A DNA stretch of 5,007 bases from an uncultured Methylobacteriaceae bacterium. Its GTDB lineage: Bacteria; Pseudomonadota; Alphaproteobacteria; Rhizobiales; Beijerinckiaceae. The stretch is taken from contig CALMTJ010000150.1 in the NCBI GenBank assembly GCA_937872715.1, positions 1 to 5,007 of the forward strand. The letters are read 5' to 3'. The first letter of the stretch is position 1; each line of letters starts with the position of its first letter. Under the pieces are notes generated by a model. The model saw only the letters and a program-made list of their open reading frames with translations. It did no database searches and was not told where the DNA came from. Shown here in pieces: positions 1 through 5,007 of the stretch. A program made the translations under genes and the position numbers.

Positions 1-1
1 G

Positions 2-832
2 AACGCGGCCGATCCGCCGGCGGACGCGGCGCCCTCCCTCGACGCGGCACGCCCGGTCGCGCCGCGCTTCTCCTCGCGTCGGGCGCTCGGCTTCGCGCTG
101 CCCGTCCTCGTGGCGCTCGGCTGGGAAGCCGCGGTTCGGGCGGGGCTCGTCCAGGGCCGGCTCGTGCCCCCGCCCAGCCGGGTGCTCGGCGCCCTGTCTG
201 ATCTCGCCCGTACGGGCGAGCTCGCCGACCATTCCCTCGCGACGCTCGGCCGCGTCGGGGCTGGATTCGGGTTCGGGGCCGCCGCCGGGATCGGGCTCGG
301 CGCCCTGTCCGGGACGAGCGCGCTCGCCCGCAACCTGCTCGATCCCACGCTCCAGGCGCTCCGCTCCATCCCGTCCATCGCCTGGGTGCCGATCTTCATC
401 CTGTGGCTCGGCATCTTCGAGGCCTCCAAGGTGGCGCTGATCGCGGTCGGCGTGTTCTTCCCCGTCTATCTCGGCGTCGCCGGGGCCATCCTGTCCGTCG
501 ACCGCAGGCTCGTGGAGGTGGGCCGGGTGTTCCGGCTCTCCGGCCCGCAGCTCGTGCGCCGCATCCTCCTCCCGGCGGTGCTGCCCGAGACGGTGACCTC
601 CCTCCGGTCCGGGCTCGGGCTCGGCTTCATGTTCGTCGTCGCGGCGGAGCTGATGGGCGCCTCCGAGGGGCTCGGCTACCTCCTGGTGGACGGCCAGCAG
701 ATGGGCCGGCCGGACCGCATCCTCGCCGCCATCGTGGCCTTCGCGATCCTGGGCAAGCTCTCGGACGGGCTCCTCGTCGCCCTGACCCGGCCGCTCCTCC
801 TTTGGCAGGACACCTCGCGGGACCGCCTCTGA
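2..832 (+). CDS. SsuC/TauC-type ABC transporter permease (5' partial)
   Basis: Inner-membrane permease of an ABC importer of the SsuC/TauC/NrtB family, which carries aliphatic sulfonates, taurine, nitrate and similar small anions. The frame is open from the first full codon to the TGA at 830-832, giving 276 visible residues. A GTG at 110 is possible, but it lies inside the first membrane helix, and about 36 in-frame residues precede it (an Ala/Pro/Asp-rich stretch, then basic SSRRALGF). The true start is therefore probably upstream of the window. Family hallmarks are the LQALRSIPSIAWVPIFILW stretch (about residues 117-135), the cytoplasmic EAA loop that contacts the ATPase (about 172-204, including GRVFRLSGP and LLPAVLPE), and the ending GKLSDGLL...LLLWQD. 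Several hydrophobic helices are visible. The gene shares one base with the ATPase gene that follows, which fits one transporter. The substrate cannot be set because the binding protein is not in view. Confidence 0.93.
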   Translation, partial: NAADPPADAAPSLDAARPVAPRFSSRRALGFALPVLVALGWEAAVRAGLVQGRLVPPPSRVLGALSDLARTGELADHSLATLGRVGAGFGFGAAAGIGLGALSGTSALARNLLDPTLQALRSIPSIAWVPIFILWLGIFEASKVALIAVGVFFPVYLGVAGAILSVDRRLVEVGRVFRLSGPQLVRRILLPAVLPETVTSLRSGLGLGFMFVVAAELMGASEGLGYLLVDGQQMGRPDRILAAIVAFAILGKLSDGLLVALTRPLLLWQDTSRDRL

Positions 833-1608
833 TGCTGACGATCGAGCATCTCACCAAGACCTACCAGGACGGCACCACCGCGCTGTCGGACGTCTCCCTC
901 GGGGTGCGGCCGGGCGAGATCGTGGCGTTGATCGGCGGCTCCGGCTGCGGGAAGACCACGCTACTGCGCCTCCTGTCCGGCCTCGACATCCCGACGCGCG
1001 GCCGCATCACGGTCGATGGCGAGCCGGTGGACGGGCCGCACCCGGCGGTCGGCACCGTGTTCCAGGAGCCGCGGCTCCTCCCCTGGCACACAGTCGCGGA
1101 CAATGCGGGCTTCGGCCTGATGCACATGCCGCCTGCCGAGCGGCGCGACCGGGTCGCGCACGCGCTCGAGCGGGTCGGCCTCGCGGAGCACGCGAACCGC
1201 TGGCCGAAGGAGCTGTCGGGCGGCCAGCAGCAGCGGGTCGCCATCGCCCGCTCCTTCGTGCTCCATCCGAAGGTGCTGCTCCTCGACGAGCCATTCTCGG
1301 CGCTGGACGCCTTCACCCGGGCGAGCCTCCACGAGCACCTCCTGCGGCTCTGGGAGGACACGCGGCCGACCGTGCTGATCGTGACCCACGACGTGGGCGA
1401 GGCCGTCGCGCTCGCCGACCGGGTCGCGGTGATGCGGCCCCGGCCCGGCCGGATCGAGGCCGAGCTCGATCTCGGCCTCGCCCGCCCGCGCGAGCGGGCC
1501 TCCCCGGCCGTTGAGGCGGCGACCCGGCGCGTGCTCGCGGCGCTCGACCGCTCCCTGAAACCGGTGCAGAAACGCCCGGACGCGGCGGCCGGCGCCGCCT
1601 GGTGGTAG
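832..1608 (+). CDS. SsuB-type ABC transporter ATP-binding protein
   Basis: Cytoplasmic ATPase that powers the permease encoded just upstream; 258 residues, the usual size for SsuB/TauB. All ATPase motifs are present in order: Walker A GGSGCGKTT (35-43), Q-loop VFQEPRLLPW (Q78), signature LSGGQQQR (128-135), Walker B VLLLDEP (148-154) followed by the D-loop SALD, and the H-loop histidine in VTHDVGEA (H186). The EPRLLPW form of the Q-loop is typical of the sulfonate/taurine/nitrate branch. I chose ATG 832 because it overlaps the permease stop as TGATG. The frame stays open upstream to 403, but that part is a shadow of the permease. The C-terminal tail (about 240-258) is a variable KPVQKRPD...AAWW stretch with no recognised domain. 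The family assignment is secure; calling it ssuB in the strict sense would need the substrate-binding gene. Confidence 0.94.
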   Translation: MLTIEHLTKTYQDGTTALSDVSLGVRPGEIVALIGGSGCGKTTLLRLLSGLDIPTRGRITVDGEPVDGPHPAVGTVFQEPRLLPWHTVADNAGFGLMHMPPAERRDRVAHALERVGLAEHANRWPKELSGGQQQRVAIARSFVLHPKVLLLDEPFSALDAFTRASLHEHLLRLWEDTRPTVLIVTHDVGEAVALADRVAVMRPRPGRIEAELDLGLARPRERASPAVEAATRRVLAALDRSLKPVQKRPDAAAGAAWW

Positions 1609-1610
1609 GA
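1607..1610 (+). promoter_or_regulatory. Ribosome binding site of the OsmC-family gene, overlapping the ATPase stop
   Basis: AGGA lies 6 nt before ATG 1617, a normal Shine-Dalgarno distance. It shares bases with the TAG stop of the ATPase gene (TAGGA), so a ribosome ending there sits on the next gene's binding site. This supports ATG 1617 over the in-frame GTG at 1602, which lies inside the ATPase gene. Confidence 0.7.
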
Positions 1611-1616
1611 CCCGAC

Positions 1617-2126
1617 ATGGATGCCGATTCGCTCCGGGCGATGCAGGCCCCCTTCAAGGACCGCTACCGGGGAGACCCTGATAGCGCGGTCGTGACCCTG
1701 AAGGCGGAGGGCACGCTGGCCGAGGGCTCCATCGCCTGCAAGGTGGAGACGGGCCGGGCGCTCGCGGTCGCGGGCCTCCACCCGGCGACGGGCGGGTCCG
1801 GCCTCGAGCTCTGCTCGGGCGACATGCTGCTGGAAGCCTTGGTCGCCTGCGCCGGCGTCACGCTGAAGGCGGTCGCAACCGCGCTCGCGGTGCCGCTGCG
1901 CAGCGGCACCGTCCGGGCGGAGGGCGACCTCGACTTTCGCGGCACGCTCGGCGTGGACAAGGCGGCGCCCGTCGGCTTCCGGTCGATCCGCCTCGCCTTC
2001 GAGGTGGATACGGACGCTACCCAGGACCAGGTCGACACGCTGCTCAAGCTGACCGAGCGCTATTGCGTGGTGCTGCAGACCCTCAACGTGAAGCCCGACC
2101 TCGCCGTCGACCTCCGCCGCGCGTGA
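1617..2126 (+). CDS. OsmC-family protein (thiol peroxidase-like)
   Basis: A 169-residue protein of the OsmC/Ohr fold. Characterised members reduce organic hydroperoxides in the cytoplasm with a pair of cysteines. The two expected positions are present: C78 in LLEALVACAGVTLKAVA, on the central helix, and C150 in LTERYCVVLQTL. Two further cysteines (C41, C66) are not the usual catalytic ones. Before C78 is the stretch HPATGGSG...CSGDMLLEALVAC, seen in a subgroup longer than E. coli OsmC (about 143 residues). The N-terminal MQAPFKDRYR segment is also typical of that subgroup, as far as I recall. It is the last gene of the transporter operon, starting 8 nt after the ATPase stop. A link between organosulfur import and thiol chemistry is attractive but only inferred. 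Peroxidase activity is a family inference; some OsmC homologues have no proven substrate. Confidence 0.9.
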   Translation: MDADSLRAMQAPFKDRYRGDPDSAVVTLKAEGTLAEGSIACKVETGRALAVAGLHPATGGSGLELCSGDMLLEALVACAGVTLKAVATALAVPLRSGTVRAEGDLDFRGTLGVDKAAPVGFRSIRLAFEVDTDATQDQVDTLLKLTERYCVVLQTLNVKPDLAVDLRRA

Positions 2127-2170
2127 GATGGCCGCCCGCTCCTGTCTCCCGGCAGGGGCCAGAGGTCGAA

Positions 2171-2200
2171 CGGGCTGCCGCGGCTTGCGCCGCGGGCCCG
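2171..2200. terminator. GC-rich hairpin after the OsmC-family gene, possible terminator or REP-like element
   Basis: An outer 5-bp stem (CGGGC/GCCCG) and an inner 7-bp stem (CCGCGGC/GCCGCGG) are separated by a 2-nt TG bulge on the 5' side and closed by a TTGC loop (GCAA on the minus strand). It begins 44 nt after the OsmC-family stop. No T run follows on either strand, so intrinsic termination is unproven. The inner 18 nt closely match the hairpin at 4049-4066. Confidence 0.45.
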
Positions 2201-2258
2201 GTCCCCGTACCTGAGCTCCGCCGTATACCGTCGCCCGAGCACGGTGCCGGCTGATTCG

Positions 2259-2262
2259 CAGG
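2259..2262 (+). promoter_or_regulatory. Weak ribosome binding site for the lipid kinase
   Basis: CAGG lies 6 nt before the TTG at 2269. The alternative in-frame GTG at 2284 has no purine-rich stretch at a suitable distance. This mildly favours the TTG start. Confidence 0.35.
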
Positions 2263-2268
2263 CCGATC

Positions 2269-3204
2269 TTGACCCTGGCTGACGTGACCACCGCGGCGGA
2301 GAAGCCGGCGGCGAGGCGCCGGGCGCTCCTGCTTCTCAACCGCAAGGCGCGAAGCGGCGGCTTGCCGATCGAGGCCGCCCTTCAGGTCCTGGCCGATGGC
2401 GGCATCGAGACGGCCGAGCGCGGCTGCGACGGCGCGGCCGCCATGATCGACACGATCCGGCAGGGCGCGTCCGATTTCGACCTCGCCATCGTGGGCGGAG
2501 GCGACGGCACGCTGAACTGCACCGCCCCGGCCTTCGTCGAGACCCGGATGCCGATGGGCATCCTGCCGCTCGGCACCGCGAACGACCTCGCCCGCACGCT
2601 CGGCATCCCGCCCGACCCGATCGCGGCCGCCCGCCTGATCGTGGCGGGCGACGAGCGGCTGATCGATGTCGGCGAGGTCAACGGTCGGCTGTTCTACAAC
2701 GTCGCCTCCATCGGGTTCTCGGCGGAGCTCGCGCAGGAGCTCACCGCGGAGGCGAAGAAGCGCTGGGGCGTCCTGGGCTACGCCATCGCGGGCGCCCGCC
2801 TCCTCCTCCGGACGCGTCCCTTCACGGCCTTCATCGAGCATGACGGCGTGACGAGGCGGGTGAGGACCGTCCAGATCTCCGTCGGAAACGGTCGCCATTA
2901 CGGAGGCGGGATGACGGTGGACGAGACCGCCGAGCCGGATGACGGGAGGCTCCACGTGTACAGCCTCGAAGTCGCCCATTGGTGGCGGCTCGTCGCGCTG
3001 GCGCCGGCGTTGCGGCGGGGCACGCACAAGAGCTGGCACGACGTGCGGGCCTTCGAGACGGACGCCGTGACGATCCGCACGCGCCGCAGCCGGTCCGTCA
3101 ACACGGACGGCGAGCTCACCACCGCGACGCCCGCGCGGTTCCGCGTCATTCCCCAGGCCGTGCGGGTCTTCGCGCCGCCATCACCCCGCAGCTTCACGAT
3201 CTGA
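2269..3204 (+). CDS. YegS/DgkB-like diacylglycerol/lipid kinase
   Basis: A cytoplasmic or membrane-associated kinase that transfers phosphate from ATP to a lipid alcohol such as diacylglycerol or a related lipid. It is 311 residues, close to the usual 290-320. The catalytic domain (about 17-145) shows NRKARSGG (24-31), the nucleotide-binding GGGDGTLN (76-83), and GILPLGTANDLART (97-110). The C-terminal half carries further family blocks: LIDVGEVNGRLFYNVASIG (131-149), SVGNGRHYGGGM (204-215), the acidic EPDDGRL (222-228) and VNTDGEL (277-283). The set of conserved motifs looks intact. No in-frame ATG exists near the front. TTG 2269 has a weak CAGG site; GTG 2284 would shorten the protein by five residues, with no effect on the domain. 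It is followed 2 nt later by the TerC gene. The exact lipid is not predictable: YegS, DgkB and sphingosine- or ceramide-type kinases share these motifs. Confidence 0.92.
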   Translation: MTLADVTTAAEKPAARRRALLLLNRKARSGGLPIEAALQVLADGGIETAERGCDGAAAMIDTIRQGASDFDLAIVGGGDGTLNCTAPAFVETRMPMGILPLGTANDLARTLGIPPDPIAAARLIVAGDERLIDVGEVNGRLFYNVASIGFSAELAQELTAEAKKRWGVLGYAIAGARLLLRTRPFTAFIEHDGVTRRVRTVQISVGNGRHYGGGMTVDETAEPDDGRLHVYSLEVAHWWRLVALAPALRRGTHKSWHDVRAFETDAVTIRTRRSRSVNTDGELTTATPARFRVIPQAVRVFAPPSPRSFTI

Positions 3205-3206
3205 CC

Positions 3207-3995
3207 ATGGACAATCTCCTCGCGCTCGCCGGCATGCCGCAGGCATGGGCCGCCCTCGCGACGCTCATCGTCATGGAGGTGGTTCTCGGCATCGACAACC
3301 TGATCTTCCTGTCGATCATCACCAACAAGCTGCCGGAGGAGCGGCGGGCATCCGCCCGCCGGATCGGGCTCGGCCTCGCGCTGATCATGCGGCTCGGGCT
3401 GCTCTTCACCATCACGATCATCATCGGGCTCACAGCGCCCGTGTTCACGCTGTGGGGAAACGGCTTCTCTTGGCGCGACCTGATCCTGATCGGCGGCGGC
3501 CTCTTCCTCGTCTACAAGGCGACCCGGGAGATCCACGAGAGCGTCGACCCGCACGACGAGCCGGGCTCGGCTGTCGGCGGCGCCGGGGCGGGCTTCGCCG
3601 GGACGATCGCGCAGATCATCGCGGTCGATCTCGTCTTCTCGCTCGATTCCATCATCACGGCCGTCGGCATGACGGAGCACCTGCCGATCATGGTGGTGGC
3701 GGTGGTCGTCGCGATCGCCCTCATGGTGGCGGCGGCCGGGCCGCTCGCGGGCTTCATCAAGGCGAACCCCACGATCGTGATGCTGGCCCTGTCCTTCCTC
3801 CTCATGATCGGCATGGTGCTGATCGCCGACGGGTTCGGGTTCCACGTGCCGAAGGGCTACATCTACGCCGCCATGGCCTTCTCGGTCGTGGTGGAGGCGC
3901 TGAACATGCTGGTGCGCCGTTCGCGCTCCCGCCGCGAGCGCCCCGCCGCGCCGATCACCCGTCGGGCCAGGCAGGAGATTGCCGGCCGGAGCTGA
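3207..3995 (+). CDS. TerC-family integral membrane protein (putative metal exporter)
   Basis: An inner-membrane protein of 262 residues with about seven hydrophobic helices (near 12-35, 55-78, 88-105, 132-155, 160-178, 188-207 and 216-236). It carries both TerC signature blocks: EVVLGIDNLIF (24-34) and AVDLVFSLDSIITAVGM (139-155). Acidic residues E24, D30, D141 and D147 sit within the membrane and are the likely metal ligands. The loop DPHDEPGSAVGGAGAG (114-129) divides two repeat-like halves. Studied relatives (Alx in E. coli, TerC-type proteins in Bacillus) export Mn2+; the tellurite role behind the name does not hold for all members. ATG 3207 lies 2 nt after the kinase stop and has no clear Shine-Dalgarno site, so it probably relies on coupled translation. 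The C-terminus (about 237-262) is a basic tail (RRSRSRRER). The metal is inferred from the family. Confidence 0.93.
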   Translation: MDNLLALAGMPQAWAALATLIVMEVVLGIDNLIFLSIITNKLPEERRASARRIGLGLALIMRLGLLFTITIIIGLTAPVFTLWGNGFSWRDLILIGGGLFLVYKATREIHESVDPHDEPGSAVGGAGAGFAGTIAQIIAVDLVFSLDSIITAVGMTEHLPIMVVAVVVAIALMVAAAGPLAGFIKANPTIVMLALSFLLMIGMVLIADGFGFHVPKGYIYAAMAFSVVVEALNMLVRRSRSRRERPAAPITRRARQEIAGRS

Positions 3996-4132
3996 TCATC
4001 TCCGCTTCGAGCTCATCACGGTACCGGCCGGGACCCAGGCCGCTCGCGCCCCGGCTTTCGCCGGGGTGAGCGCAGGTGCCGAGGTGGGCGGAGGGTGCAG
4101 GCCTCTTTCACGCCGCGGCCCGGCTTGCGGGA
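3996..4132. other. Convergent gene-free gap between the TerC and UgpC-type genes
   Basis: This 137-bp stretch lies between the 3' ends of two genes that face each other. It holds the hairpin at 4049-4066 and a weak 5-bp stem, CGGAG (3987-3991) with CTCCG (4000-4004), that spans the TerC stop codon. No ORF with a believable start or product is visible. Confidence 0.55.
4049..4066. terminator. Perfect 7-bp hairpin between convergent genes, REP-like or bidirectional terminator
   Basis: CCCCGGC/GCCGGGG form a perfect stem with loop TTTC on the plus strand and GAAA on the minus strand. On the minus strand it starts 66 nt after the UgpC-type stop, and on the plus strand 53 nt after the TerC stop. 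Neither side has a T run. The GAAA loop closed by C-G is a very stable RNA tetraloop. A palindrome of this kind is, from memory, common between genes in several alphaproteobacteria, so a dispersed repeat is as likely as a terminator. Confidence 0.5.

Positions 4133-5007
<875 letters not shown>

Larger units (their letters stand above)
2127..2268 (+). other. Gene-free gap between the OsmC-family gene and the lipid kinase gene
   Basis: This 142-bp gap separates two plus-strand units. It holds a strong hairpin (listed separately) and no convincing ORF. A TATACC at 2224-2229 resembles a weak -10 box, but no matching -35 sits at the right distance, so I do not call a promoter. A promoter for the kinase-TerC pair is expected here on layout grounds alone. 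I see no recognisable Mn2+ (yybP-ykoY) riboswitch. Confidence 0.5.

Noticed and set aside
403..831. Upstream in-frame extension of the ATPase
   Set aside because: These 143 codons overlap the permease in another frame and read as Arg/Pro/Gly-rich noise. The ATPase proper begins at ATG 832 with the normal family N-terminus.
2224..2229. TATACC as a possible -10 promoter element before the lipid kinase
   Set aside because: There is no TTG-like -35 about 17 nt upstream (the bases there are GC-rich), and a six-base partial match is expected by chance.
861..2345. Long 494-residue minus-strand open frame across the ATPase and OsmC-family genes
   Set aside because: It is the reverse-strand shadow of two well-supported genes. 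It is rich in Arg, Ala and Ser, has no recognisable domain, and spans a gene boundary and a gap. Long false frames are expected at this GC content.
2083..3039. Minus-strand 318-residue open frame opposite the lipid kinase
   Set aside because: It has no domain and a biased Arg/Ala/Gly composition, and it is fully explained as the reverse of the kinase gene with its strong GGGDGT and GTAND motifs.
2898..3845. Minus-strand 315-residue open frame very rich in His, Asp and Glu
   Set aside because: It lies opposite the TerC gene and the end of the kinase gene. Hydrophobic codons such as ATC, GTC and CTC read in reverse give Asp, Glu and related residues, so the metal-binding look is an artefact of the membrane protein on the other strand.
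3987..4004. CGGAG/CTCCG hairpin over the TerC stop codon
   Set aside because: The stem has only 5 bp with an 8-nt loop and no T run, which is too weak to call a terminator in GC-rich DNA.

Overview
The window comes from a high-GC bacterium (roughly 70% GC by eye). Its codons strongly prefer G or C at the third position, and the proteins look alphaproteobacterial. The style of the lipid kinase, TerC and OsmC-family proteins would fit the Methylobacterium/Methylorubrum group or a relative, but that is an impression and not a proof. No tRNA, rRNA, CRISPR array, transposase or phage gene is visible, and composition looks even from end to end. This reads as ordinary chromosomal housekeeping and transport territory, not a mobile island or defence locus.

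Layout. (1) Positions 1-2126, plus strand: the end of an operon with an SsuC/TauC-type ABC permease (5' end outside the window), its SsuB-type ATPase (sharing one base with the permease gene) and an OsmC-family thiol peroxidase-like protein. The OsmC ribosome binding site overlaps the ATPase stop codon. The solute-binding protein is not in view, so the substrate is not fixed; the family usually carries sulfonates, taurine, nitrate or related small organic anions. (2) Positions 2127-2268: a gene-free gap with a strong GC hairpin. (3) Positions 2269-3995, plus strand: a YegS/DgkB-like lipid kinase, then after only 2 bp a seven-helix TerC-family membrane protein, probably co-translated. (4) Positions 3996-4132: a convergent gap with a second hairpin. 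(5) Positions 4133-5007, minus strand: the C-terminal four fifths of a MalK/UgpC-type sugar or glycerol-3-phosphate ABC importer ATPase, whose N-terminus lies outside the window.

How the parts relate. Genes 1-3 form one translationally coupled unit: an importer plus a possible redox partner. The lipid kinase and TerC pair joins membrane lipid phosphorylation with a putative Mn2+ (or other metal) exporter. The UgpC-type ATPase belongs to a separate, oppositely transcribed operon.

The most notable non-coding signal is that the two gene-free gaps carry near-identical 18-nt hairpins (15 of 18 bases the same). They differ by one compensatory base-pair swap and one loop base, and read on the minus strand both have GNRA-type loops (GCAA and GAAA). 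That suggests a small REP-like family. I see no convincing evidence of a new multi-gene system here.
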